A DNA stretch of 13,806 nt from UMGS1498 sp900552335 (GTDB lineage Bacteria > Bacillota_I > Bacilli_A > RF39 > UBA660): NCBI GenBank assembly GCA_902477075.1, contig CABSFU010000027.1:1-13806 (forward strand). The letters run 5' to 3'. How positions within the stretch are numbered: position 1 is the stretch's first letter; every line of letters begins with the position of its first letter. A program made the position numbers and the translations under genes. The notes under the pieces were generated by a model, which worked only from the letters and a program-made list of their open reading frames with translations, was not told the DNA's origin and made no database searches. Below, piece by piece: positions 6,563 through 13,141 of this stretch.

Positions 6563-7198
6563 TTAATTTTTATAGATTGTGAAGGTTCTTCCTTCTTTTT
6601 TTATTTTTTTCTCTTTTTGCAAATTTTTAAGTTCTCTCATCATGGCACTTCTATCAATACATAGGTAATCTGCTAATTCTTGAAAACTATAAGGAATTGT
6701 AAATGTTTTACTATTTTTCTTTAATGCCTCTTTTTTTAAATAAGTTAGAATTTTATCTTTAATACTTCTTTGACTTAAAATGTCAATTTTACTATTTAAA
6801 CTAATTGTTTTAGAAAACATAAATTCCATCAAAGTATTTAAAACAAAATTGTGGTAGCGACAATGAATTTGACAATCTTTTAGAATAAAATGGTAATCAA
6901 TAAATAAAACTTCTGTTTTTGTGGTAGAAACTAAAAAAGTAGAATCTTCATTTTCTTCTAAAAACATCTCGCTAAAAATATTTCCTTTGGAAAGTCTTTC
7001 AAGAATTGTTTCATTTCCCTTGATATCAATTCTTTTTAAATCAGCATTTCCTTTTAAAATAACACCAATTACTTTCTTTTTACCATGATAACTTAATATA
7101 AATTCACCAGGAAGAAATTCCTTTTTGTGAGCATTGACACATTTTGACAAATTTTCAGCAATGGTATCAATATCCATTTCTTCATAGATTCCAACCAT
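6563..7198 (-). CDS. Crp/Fnr-family transcriptional regulator
   Basis: 211 residues. An N-terminal cyclic-nucleotide-binding-type beta barrel spans about 20-105 (VIGVILKGNADLKRID, then LSKGNIFSEMFL). A long dimer helix covers about 115-140, and a Crp-type winged helix covers about 145-208 with recognition region SFQELADYLCIDRSAMMREL (171-190). After the barrel is CQIHCRYH (Cys109, Cys113, His116), a Cys-x3-Cys-x2-His motif of the kind found in many Crp/Fnr-like regulators of anaerobic Firmicutes. It could bind metal, a cluster or a redox signal; the ligand is not known. The gene diverges from nrdD across a 142-bp gap that contains a perfect palindrome overlapping its own predicted -35. Likely target: nrdD-nrdG-dut and itself. 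AAGG (complement of 7209-7212) supports the ATG at 7198. Confidence 0.9.
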   Translation of the reverse strand: MVGIYEEMDIDTIAENLSKCVNAHKKEFLPGEFILSYHGKKKVIGVILKGNADLKRIDIKGNETILERLSKGNIFSEMFLEENEDSTFLVSTTKTEVLFIDYHFILKDCQIHCRYHNFVLNTLMEFMFSKTISLNSKIDILSQRSIKDKILTYLKKEALKKNSKTFTIPYSFQELADYLCIDRSAMMRELKNLQKEKKIKKEGRTFTIYKN

Positions 7199-7230
7199 AA
7201 AATCACAACCTTATTTTACGTCTCAAATAA

Positions 7231-7259
7231 ATTATAACAAAAAGAATGAAATGTTGCAA
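7231..7259 (-). promoter_or_regulatory. Predicted promoter of the Crp/Fnr regulator
   Basis: Read on the minus strand: -10 TATAAT (7236-7231) and -35 TTGCAA (7259-7254, four of six), with a 17-bp spacer. The -35 lies inside the palindrome at 7252-7267, so a bound regulator would hide it. Confidence 0.7.
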
Positions 7260-7267
7260 ATGCAACA
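7252..7267. promoter_or_regulatory. Perfect palindrome TGTTGCA-AA-TGCAACA, predicted Crp/Fnr operator
   Basis: Two 7-base arms with a 2-base centre (7259-7260), the size and symmetry of a Crp/Fnr-family site. Its centre is 41.5 bp upstream of the predicted nrdD start (near 7301), the classical class II activator position. It also covers the predicted -35 of the divergent regulator gene. Confidence 0.75.
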
Positions 7268-7285
7268 ATTATTATTTTTTGCTAG

Positions 7286-7294
7286 TGGTAGAAT
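7286..7294 (+). promoter_or_regulatory. Extended -10 promoter of nrdD-nrdG-dut
   Basis: TGG-TAGAAT is a TGN-extended -10 (hexamer 7289-7294). The -35 position holds no good hexamer, as expected of an activator-dependent promoter. The start is predicted near 7301. A short inverted repeat TAGGA (7305-7309) / TCCTA (7316-7320) lies in the leader. Confidence 0.6.
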
Positions 7295-7340
7295 GTAACT
7301 AAAGTAGGATACGAGTCCTAGAGTGGAAGGAGTAATAATC

Positions 7341-9521
7341 ATGACAAAAAAAGAAAAAGAAAATTTGGAAAAGGTGAAAAAACAATTTAAAATCATTAAA
7401 AGAAATGGCAATAAACAAAATTTTGATGAAATGAAAATCAAAGAGGCAATTCGTAAAAGTGCTGAAAGAGTTATGGTTGATTTAACAGAAGAAGCCGAAG
7501 ACGAAGTAGTAAATCTTGTAGTAGAATTTTTACTTACACAAACAACAGATCCAGAAGTACAGCAGATTCATAATTGCGTAGAAGCTGCTTTAGAAAAAGT
7601 AAATCCTTTGGTAGCAAAAAGTTACCGCGAATATCGTAATTATAAAAAAGATTTTGTTCATATTTTGGATAAAGTTTATAAAAAAGCGCAAGCTATTAAT
7701 TACATAGGTGATAAAGAAAATTCCAATACAGATAGTGCATTAGTTGCTACTCAAAGAAGCTTGACCTATAATTCTTTAAATAAGGAATTATACAAAAAAT
7801 TCTTTTTAACAACTGCCGAAGTAGAAGCTTGTGAAGATGGCTATATCTATGTTCATGACATGAGTGCTAGGAGAGATACTATGAATTGCTGCTTATGTGA
7901 TGTTGGGGCTGTCATGAAAGGCGGCTTTGAAATGGGAAATTTATGGTATAATGAACCAAAAACTCTAGATACGGCTTTTGACGTAATGGGCGATGTCATT
8001 ATTAACACAGCAGCTATGCAATATGGTGGATTTACAGTACCTGAAGTAGATACTATTTTAGCTCCTTATGCAAAAAAGACATATCAAAAATATTATAAAG
8101 AATATTTAGAAATTACAAATACAGATGAAGATGATGAAGAAGAAGTAAAGAAAGCAAAAGATTGGGCTTGGAAAAAAACAGAAAGAGAATGTGAACAAGG
8201 TTATCAAGGAATCGAATACAAATTAAATAGTGTTGGATCTTCTCGTGGTGATTATCCTTTTGTAACAATGACATTTGGTATTGAAAGAGATCCATTTGGA
8301 GTAATGATTGCAAAAACTATTTTAAAAACACATGCAAAAGGTCAAGGAAAGGAAGGATATAAAAAACCGACCTTATTTCCTAAATTAGTATTCCTTTATG
8401 ACAAAAACTTACATAAAGAAGGTAAGCCACTTCATGAAAATTTCTTAGAAGCTATTAAATGTAGTCAAAAGACAATGTATCCTGACTATTTGTCTTTAAC
8501 TGGAAAAGGATATGTTCCTGAAATGTATAAAAAATATGGACGAGTAGTTAGTCCAATGGGATGTAGAGCTTTCCTATCTCCTTATTACGAAAGAGGTGGA
8601 TTTGAACCAGCTGATGAAAAAGATAAGCCTGTTTTCATTGGTAGATTCAATATTGGAGCGGTTTCTTTACACTTACCAATGATTTTAGCAAAAGCTAGAG
8701 AAGAACAAAAAGATTTTTACAAAGTACTAGATTATTACTTAGAAATGATTCGTAAGATTCATATTCGTACTTATAAATATTTAGCAAAGAAAAAAGCAAG
8801 TACCAATCCAATTGCTTATTGTGAAGGTGGTTTCTATAAAGGCCATTTACAACCAAATGAATGTATTGAACCAGTGTTAGAATCTTCTACTGCTTCCTTT
8901 GGCATTACTGCCTTAAATGAGCTTCAAATGCTATACAATGGTAAAAGTTTAGTAGAAGATGGTGAATTTGCTTTAGAAGTTTTAAAATACATTAATGATA
9001 AAACACTAGAATTTAAAAAGGAAGATCATATTTTATATGCCATTTATGGTACACCAGCTGAAAATTTATGTGGATTACAAATCGAACAATTCCGTAAAAA
9101 ATATGGTGTAATTGAAGGTGTATCTTCTAGAGAATATGTTTCAAATAGTTTTCACTGCGGTGTTTGGGAGGATATCACTGGTATTCAAAAACAAGATTTA
9201 GAAGAAAGATTCTGGGAACTTTGCAAAGGTGGAAGAATTCAATACGTTCGTTATAATCTAAATTACAACACCAAAGCAATGATTACTTATATTGAAAGAG
9301 CAATGGAAAAAGGTTTCTATGAAGGTGTCAATTTATCACTTGCTTATTGTAATAAATGTGGACATGAGGAATTAGAAATGGATACATGTCCAGTATGTGG
9401 AAGTGATGATTTAACTAAAATTGATCGAATGAATGGTTATTTATCTTATTCTAGAGTTCATGGTGATACAAGATTAAATAAAGCAAAAATGGCTGAAATA
9501 GCAGAAAGAAAATCAATGTAG
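7341..9521 (+). CDS. nrdD: Anaerobic (class III) ribonucleoside-triphosphate reductase
   Basis: NrdD reduces ribonucleotides to deoxyribonucleotides with an oxygen-sensitive glycyl radical. The ATG at 7341 (726 residues) has AAGGAG (7327-7332) at the right distance; the in-frame GTG at 7323 lies upstream of that site and is not the start. Order: ATP-cone regulatory domain (about 16-105), glycyl-radical barrel with Cys183/184/186 in MNCCLCD and Cys408 in SPMGCRAF (likely thiyl-radical Cys), a four-Cys zinc site (670, 673, 683, 686), and the radical site RMNGYL, where Gly699 is the radical residue. The end, HGDTRLNKAKMAEIAERKSM, is typical of the Clostridia/Bacilli branch. An acidic linker DEDDEEE lies near 263. 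The activase nrdG follows after 12 nt. Regulation is probably by the divergent Crp/Fnr protein. Confidence 0.96.
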   Translation: MTKKEKENLEKVKKQFKIIKRNGNKQNFDEMKIKEAIRKSAERVMVDLTEEAEDEVVNLVVEFLLTQTTDPEVQQIHNCVEAALEKVNPLVAKSYREYRNYKKDFVHILDKVYKKAQAINYIGDKENSNTDSALVATQRSLTYNSLNKELYKKFFLTTAEVEACEDGYIYVHDMSARRDTMNCCLCDVGAVMKGGFEMGNLWYNEPKTLDTAFDVMGDVIINTAAMQYGGFTVPEVDTILAPYAKKTYQKYYKEYLEITNTDEDDEEEVKKAKDWAWKKTERECEQGYQGIEYKLNSVGSSRGDYPFVTMTFGIERDPFGVMIAKTILKTHAKGQGKEGYKKPTLFPKLVFLYDKNLHKEGKPLHENFLEAIKCSQKTMYPDYLSLTGKGYVPEMYKKYGRVVSPMGCRAFLSPYYERGGFEPADEKDKPVFIGRFNIGAVSLHLPMILAKAREEQKDFYKVLDYYLEMIRKIHIRTYKYLAKKKASTNPIAYCEGGFYKGHLQPNECIEPVLESSTASFGITALNELQMLYNGKSLVEDGEFALEVLKYINDKTLEFKKEDHILYAIYGTPAENLCGLQIEQFRKKYGVIEGVSSREYVSNSFHCGVWEDITGIQKQDLEERFWELCKGGRIQYVRYNLNYNTKAMITYIERAMEKGFYEGVNLSLAYCNKCGHEELEMDTCPVCGSDDLTKIDRMNGYLSYSRVHGDTRLNKAKMAEIAERKSM

Positions 9522-9533
9522 TTGGAGGAATGT

Positions 9534-10094
9534 ATGAGATATCATAATATAACAAAAGCAGATATGTTAAATGGAGAAGGTTTAAGAGTTGTCTTGTGGG
9601 TTTCTGGATGTAATCATGAATGTCCAGGATGTCAAAATGCCTTAACTTGGAATCCAGAAGACGGATTAGAATTTGATGAAAATGCTATCAAAGAAATTTA
9701 TCAGGAATTGGATCAAGATTGGTGTAATGGAATTACTTTATCAGGTGGTGATCCATTGTTTCCAGGCAACAGAAGAACCATTCGCAATTTGGTAACAGCA
9801 ATTCATGAAAAATATCCTAATAAAACCATTTGGTGTTATACGGGTTATCTATATGAAACTTTATTAAAACAAAGTGAAAAAGATGAAAATCTAAAAGATA
9901 TTTTAAATCATATTGATGTTCTGTTAGATGGACCATTTGTAATGAGGCTAGCAGATATTAAAACACATTATGTCGGTTCTAAAAATCAAAGAGTAATTGA
10001 TATGAAGAAAACAAATGAATTAGGAAAAATTGTATTATATGAAGACAACACAGAAGAAAACGCTTTCAAGGAGGTAAAAGTATGTCACGCATAG
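9534..10094 (+). CDS. nrdG: Anaerobic ribonucleotide reductase activating protein (radical SAM)
   Basis: NrdG uses a 4Fe-4S cluster and S-adenosylmethionine to generate the glycyl radical on NrdD. The protein has 186 residues from the ATG at 9534. The cluster motif is CNHECPGC (Cys26, Cys30, Cys33; CxxxCxxC), followed by the SAM-contact GGDP (71-74) and LLDGPFV and YVGSKNQRVID near the end, all standard for NrdG. GGAGG (9524-9528) serves the ATG; an in-frame TTG at 9522 would place that site inside the gene and is rejected. It is spaced 12 nt from nrdD, and its end overlaps dut by 13 nt. Confidence 0.95.
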   Translation: MRYHNITKADMLNGEGLRVVLWVSGCNHECPGCQNALTWNPEDGLEFDENAIKEIYQELDQDWCNGITLSGGDPLFPGNRRTIRNLVTAIHEKYPNKTIWCYTGYLYETLLKQSEKDENLKDILNHIDVLLDGPFVMRLADIKTHYVGSKNQRVIDMKKTNELGKIVLYEDNTEENAFKEVKVCHA

Positions 10095-10531
10095 AAAAAG
10101 TTAAAATAAAAAAAGTAAATGAGTCAGCAGTTATTCCAACTTATGGAACTGCTTGCTCAGCTGGAGCAGATTTATATGCTTGCATAACAGAAAAAATGCT
10201 AATTAAACCAAATGAAACAGTAATCGTTCCAACGGGACTTTCTATGGCAATACCAGACGGACTTGTAGGATTGATTTTTGCCAGAAGTGGTATTTCTATT
10301 AAAAGAGGTTTAGCGCCAGCTAATAAAGTTGGTGTCATTGATAGTGATTATAGAGGAGAAATTATGGTTGCTCTTTATAATCAATCCGATAAAGAACAAA
10401 CAATAGAACCAAAGGAAAGAATCGCTCAAATTGCATTTTTACCATATGTTCAAGGAGATTTTGAAGTATCAGATGAACTAAATGATACAGATAGAGGAAA
10501 TGGTGGATTTGGTTCTACAGGTCAAAAATAA
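10082..10531 (+). CDS. dut: dUTP diphosphatase (trimeric dUTPase)
   Basis: Hydrolyses dUTP to dUMP and diphosphate, keeping uracil out of DNA and supplying dUMP for thymidylate. 149 residues, normal for the trimeric family. All five motifs are seen: SAGADLYA (26-33), ARSGIS (67-72), GVIDSDYRGEI (84-94), ERIAQIAF (112-119) and RGNGGFGSTG (138-147). The start overlaps the end of nrdG by 13 nt; AAGGAGGT (10068-10075) is a near-perfect ribosome binding site inside nrdG. Grouping with nrdD and nrdG makes a deoxynucleotide supply unit for anaerobic growth. No strong terminator follows; only a weak hairpin is seen near 10550-10564. Confidence 0.96.
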   Translation: MSRIEKVKIKKVNESAVIPTYGTACSAGADLYACITEKMLIKPNETVIVPTGLSMAIPDGLVGLIFARSGISIKRGLAPANKVGVIDSDYRGEIMVALYNQSDKEQTIEPKERIAQIAFLPYVQGDFEVSDELNDTDRGNGGFGSTGQK

Positions 10532-10611
10532 AAAATAGTATATTTTATTTAAAATGTAACATTTTATTAGTAGCACCAAATTACAACATGTGACAAATTT
10601 TGTAAAATATG

Positions 10612-10640
10612 TTGACTAAAAAAAATAGATATGATAAATT
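10612..10640 (+). promoter_or_regulatory. Promoter of pilin gene 1
   Basis: TTGACT (10612-10617), a 17-bp A-rich spacer and TAAATT (10635-10640) with a TGA extension (10632-10634). The nested inverted repeat CAACAT (10584-10589) / ATGTTG (10609-10614) overlaps the -35 and could be an operator. Pilin gene 2 has the same promoter but a different upstream sequence. Confidence 0.75.
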
Positions 10641-10670
10641 AATATTGTAGAAAAATAGGAGGAAAGAAAA

Positions 10671-11087
10671 ATGAAAAATAAAGGTTTTACACTTATTGAA
10701 TTATTAGCTGTTATCGTAATCTTAGCTATTATTGCATTAATTGCTACTCCAATGATTTTAGGAGTAATTGATACTGCAAAAAGAGGATCTGCAGAATCTT
10801 CAGCATTAGGATATGTTGAATCAGTAGAAAAATCAATTATGTTACAACAAGTAAATGGTGGAGCAGCTTTAGCCGCAGGTACATATTATGTAACTAATAC
10901 TGGAGATTTAGCTTCTACTTCAGCATCTGGAACTAAAGTATTAGATGTTGATTTCAAAGGTGCTATTCCAACTGGAACTGTAACTGTTGGAGCAGATAGT
11001 TCTGTAACTGCAGCTAAATTAACTTTTGCAACAATTCATGCTAATGAAGTAACTTATGATGGTTCAAAAGCAAAAATTGCTAGTTAG
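10671..11087 (+). CDS. Type IV pilin-like protein, copy 1
   Basis: 138 residues. A class III signal peptide MKNKG-FTLIE shows the prepilin peptidase site after Gly5; the mature protein begins with methylatable Phe1 and has Glu5 and Pro22, the classic pilin residues, in a hydrophobic helix (mature 1-25). The helix continues as an amphipathic stretch (DTAKRGSAESSALGYVESVEKS) before a small beta-type head rich in Thr, Ala, Gly and Ser. There is no Cys and so no disulfide D-loop. The head middle (about 61-92) differs from copy 2, while the end (FKGAIPTGTVTVGA, then LTFATIHANEVTYDGSKA) is shared. Base composition is richer in GC and in Ala and Thr codons than in neighbouring genes, as in a highly expressed gene. 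AGGAGGA (10657-10663) precedes the ATG. No pilus ATPase or prepilin peptidase is in the window. Pilin versus pseudopilin cannot be settled here. Confidence 0.9.
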   Translation: MKNKGFTLIELLAVIVILAIIALIATPMILGVIDTAKRGSAESSALGYVESVEKSIMLQQVNGGAALAAGTYYVTNTGDLASTSASGTKVLDVDFKGAIPTGTVTVGADSSVTAAKLTFATIHANEVTYDGSKAKIAS

Positions 11088-11118
11088 TAAAAACCGATAA
11101 CAAAATAATGAAAAACCT

Positions 11119-11146
11119 AAAACTGACTTTTGTCAGTTTTTTATTT
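11119..11146 (+). terminator. Terminator of pilin gene 1
   Basis: Stem AAAACTGAC (11119-11127) / GTCAGTTTT (11132-11140), a four-T loop and a T-rich tail. An identical hairpin ends pilin gene 2. Confidence 0.88.
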
Positions 11147-11191
11147 AAAAAATAAAATTGTAAAATAAAAATGTAAAGTGTACAAAATACA

Positions 11192-11220
11192 TTGACTAAA
11201 AAAAATAGATATGATAAATT
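11192..11220 (+). promoter_or_regulatory. Promoter of pilin gene 2
   Basis: TTGACT (11192-11197), 17-bp spacer and TGA-extended TAAATT (11215-11220), identical to copy 1. Upstream is AATGTA (11170-11175) / TACATT (11188-11193), an inverted repeat unlike that of copy 1, so the two genes could be controlled differently. Confidence 0.75.
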
Positions 11221-11250
11221 AGTATTGTAGAAAAATAGGAGGAAAGAAAA

Positions 11251-11670
11251 ATGAAAAATAAAGGTTTTACACTTATTGAATTATTAGCTGTTATCGTAAT
11301 CTTAGCTATTATTGCATTAATTGCTACTCCAATGATTTTAGGAGTAATTGATACTGCAAAAAGAGGATCTGCAGAATCTTCAGCATTAGGATATGTTGAA
11401 TCAGTAGAAAAATCAATTATGTTACAACAAGTAAAAGGTGGAGAAGCTCCAGCTGCTGGTCAATATACAATTTCAAATGACGGAAAAACTTTAACTTATA
11501 CTGCAACTAGCAAAACATACACTATTACAGTTGATTTTAAAGGTGCAGCTCCAACTGGAAGCGTAACTATTGGAGCAAATGGTTCTGTAACTGCAGCTGA
11601 GTTAACTTTTGCAACAATTCATGCTAATAAAGTTACTTACGATGGTTCAAAAGCATCAATTGCTAGCTAA
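11251..11670 (+). CDS. Type IV pilin-like protein, copy 2
   Basis: 139 residues with the same leader and membrane helix as copy 1: the first 61 codons match base for base. The head middle (about 62-95) is different (GQYTISNDGKTLTYTATSK in place of GTYYVTNTGDLASTSASG), including one more residue. The end returns to close similarity (FKGAAPTGSVTIGANGS, then LTFATIHANKVTYDGSKA). Gly5 cleavage site, mature Glu5 and Pro22 are all kept, so it should be processed and assembled like copy 1. It has its own promoter, AGGAGGA site (11237-11243) and terminator. The pattern of constant ends and a changed middle suggests selection on the exposed face or recombination that evens out the ends. Confidence 0.9.
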   Translation: MKNKGFTLIELLAVIVILAIIALIATPMILGVIDTAKRGSAESSALGYVESVEKSIMLQQVKGGEAPAAGQYTISNDGKTLTYTATSKTYTITVDFKGAAPTGSVTIGANGSVTAAELTFATIHANKVTYDGSKASIAS

Positions 11671-11702
11671 TAAAAACCGATAACAAAATAATGAAAAAAC
11701 CT

Positions 11703-11728
11703 AAAACTGACTTTTGTCAGTTTTTTTT
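11703..11728 (+). terminator. Terminator of pilin gene 2
   Basis: Stem AAAACTGAC (11703-11711) / GTCAGTTTT (11716-11724), a four-T loop and eight T (11721-11728). Confidence 0.9.
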
Positions 11729-11760
11729 GTATAAATCTTTTTATTTAAAAGAAAATAAGG

Positions 11761-11781
11761 TATAATGAACTAGAAGGTGAT
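11761..11781 (+). promoter_or_regulatory. Probable promoter -10 and ribosome binding site of the desulfurase gene
   Basis: Perfect -10 TATAAT (11761-11766), but only a poor T-rich -35 at 17 bp. AGGTGAT (11775-11781) lies 3 nt before the ATG, the same arrangement as at mraZ and ftsW. Confidence 0.6.
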
Positions 11782-11784
11782 TCT

Positions 11785-12903
11785 ATGACATATCTTGATT
11801 ATTCAGCTACCACACCAGTAGATAAAAGAGTATTAGAGAGTTTTAACAAAACTTGTTTGGAATATATAGGTAATCCTAATTCTTTACATAAGCTTGGAGT
11901 AAAATCAAAGGAACTAGAAGAAAGTGCAACCAAGCAAATTGCTAATTTACTAAATGTGAAATCAACAGAAATTATTTATACAAGTGGTTCTAGTGAATCA
12001 AACAACCTAGCAATCAAAGGAATTTGTGAAAGATATAAAAGAATTGGAAAACATATTATAACTACCAATTTGGAGCATTCTTCTATTTATGGACCTTTAG
12101 AATATTTACAAAAGCAAGGTTATGAAGTAGATATTGTTCGAACAAAAAATGGACTAATAGATATGGATGATTTAAAAAATAAATTAAGAAAAGATACCGT
12201 TCTTGTTACCATAGCTAGTGTAAATAGTGAAACAGGTATTAGACAAAACATACAAGAAATAGGAAAATTATTAAAAAACTATCCTTGTTATTTTCATGTA
12301 GATGCTACACAGAGTATAGGAAAAGTAAATATTGACTTTAAAGATGTTGATTTAATTTCCTTTTCGGCTCATAAAATTTTTGGATTAAAAGGAATTGGAT
12401 GTTTAATAAAAAAAGAAAAAATTGATTTAATTCCACTCATTCATGGTGGAAAAAGTACAACAATTTATCGTAGTGGTACACCAGCCTTGCCTTTAATTGT
12501 GTCATTTTCAAAAGCACTTCGATTATCTTTAGAATCACTAGAAGAAAAAATCAAAAAAATAAAAGAGTTAAATTGTTATTTAAAAGAACAACTAGAAGGT
12601 TTAGAAAATGTTACCATAAATAGTAATGAATATTCTATTCCTCAAATTTTAAATATTAGTGTGTTCAATATAAAACCAGAAACTATGTTACATGCATTAG
12701 AAGAAGATGAAATTTATATTTCAACACAATCGGCTTGTTCCTCTAATAATACAATTAGTAGAGCAGTAAAAGAAGTAACAAACAATGATGGGAGAGCAAA
12801 ATACAGTTTGCGTATCAGTATTTCATCTATTACTACAAAGGAAGAAATAGATACATTTTTAATGAGTTTTAAGAAAAATTTAAAAAAATTAAATATTAGG
12901 TAG
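11785..12903 (+). CDS. Cysteine desulfurase (NifS/IscS family, class V aminotransferase fold)
   Basis: A pyridoxal-phosphate enzyme that takes sulfur from cysteine as an enzyme-bound persulfide for Fe-S clusters, thiolated tRNA or other sulfur products. 372 residues, close to the family norm. It begins with YLDYSATTP, the usual family start. Then come TSGSSESNN (66-74), LEHSS with His98 stacking on the cofactor, HVDATQS with Asp173 and Gln176, and the Schiff-base lysine Lys197 in SAHK. The catalytic Cys318 in STQSACSS fits a NifS/IscS-type loop. No iscU/sufU, mnmA or thiI is seen beside it, so the sulfur acceptor is unknown; in B. subtilis a relative (NifZ) serves ThiI. Pilin terminator and own -10 make it the first gene of its unit, with two unrecognised genes following. 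Confidence 0.93.
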   Translation: MTYLDYSATTPVDKRVLESFNKTCLEYIGNPNSLHKLGVKSKELEESATKQIANLLNVKSTEIIYTSGSSESNNLAIKGICERYKRIGKHIITTNLEHSSIYGPLEYLQKQGYEVDIVRTKNGLIDMDDLKNKLRKDTVLVTIASVNSETGIRQNIQEIGKLLKNYPCYFHVDATQSIGKVNIDFKDVDLISFSAHKIFGLKGIGCLIKKEKIDLIPLIHGGKSTTIYRSGTPALPLIVSFSKALRLSLESLEEKIKKIKELNCYLKEQLEGLENVTINSNEYSIPQILNISVFNIKPETMLHALEEDEIYISTQSACSSNNTISRAVKEVTNNDGRAKYSLRISISSITTKEEIDTFLMSFKKNLKKLNIR

Positions 12904-12919
12904 TACTTTAGGGGGATTT

Positions 12920-13141
12920 ATGGATATAATGGATTATAAAAGAAAAAAAATATATCAAACATTTGAAAATCCAAATTTAACAAAAGAAGAAAAAATGGAC
13001 AAAGTTGCCAAAATTTTATGCAAAACAGATGAAGAATTAAAAGAGGAACAGCAGAATGAAAATAAGGTAACATTAATTGAAATGTATCGTTCGTTGTTCC
13101 AAAAAGAAGGGAAAGAAAATGAAAATAAACACATTAAATAA
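12920..13141 (+). CDS. Unrecognised small charged protein
   Basis: 73 residues, very rich in Lys and Glu, predicted mostly helical and soluble. The sequence suggests a basic helix (DYKRKKIYQTF), a short helical part LTKEEKMDKVAKIL and a charged tail. One Cys (34). AGGGGG (12910-12915) lies only 4 nt before the ATG at 12920; an ATG at 12929 is the alternative start, with a spacing of 13. It is 16 nt downstream of the desulfurase and overlaps the next gene by 23 nt, so it is very likely part of the same operon. No family recognised. Confidence 0.7.
   Translation: MDIMDYKRKKIYQTFENPNLTKEEKMDKVAKILCKTDEELKEEQQNENKVTLIEMYRSLFQKEGKENENKHIK

Larger units (their letters stand above)
10612..11728 (+). 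repeat. Tandem duplication of a pilin transcription unit (offset 580 bp)
   Basis: Unit 1 (10612-11146) and unit 2 (11192-11728) each hold promoter, AGGAGGA ribosome binding site, pilin gene and terminator. From -35 through codon 61 the copies differ at only one base (10642 A versus 11222 G). They then diverge for about 35 codons, resemble each other again over the last 45 codons, and share the same 3' untranslated stretch and hairpin. Confidence 0.93.

Noticed and set aside
7323..7340. GTG at 7323 as nrdD start
   Set aside because: AAGGAG (7327-7332) lies inside that extension and is correctly spaced for the ATG at 7341.
7232..7441. Minus-strand open frame across the nrdD promoter and start
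   Set aside because: It is Phe/Ser-rich, the antisense of AT-rich leader and Lys-rich coding sequence, and has no start signals.
8113..8313. Minus-strand open frame inside nrdD
   Set aside because: It is antisense to the acidic linker and flanking residues; the Leu/His-rich product is typical of a shadow frame.
10141..10338. Minus-strand open frame inside dut
   Set aside because: It is fully contained in dut, with no ribosome binding site or recognisable protein features.
10550..10564. AAAATGT/ACATTTT palindrome as dut terminator
   Set aside because: The stem is short and almost all A-T with no proper loop or T tract; kept only as a weak possibility.
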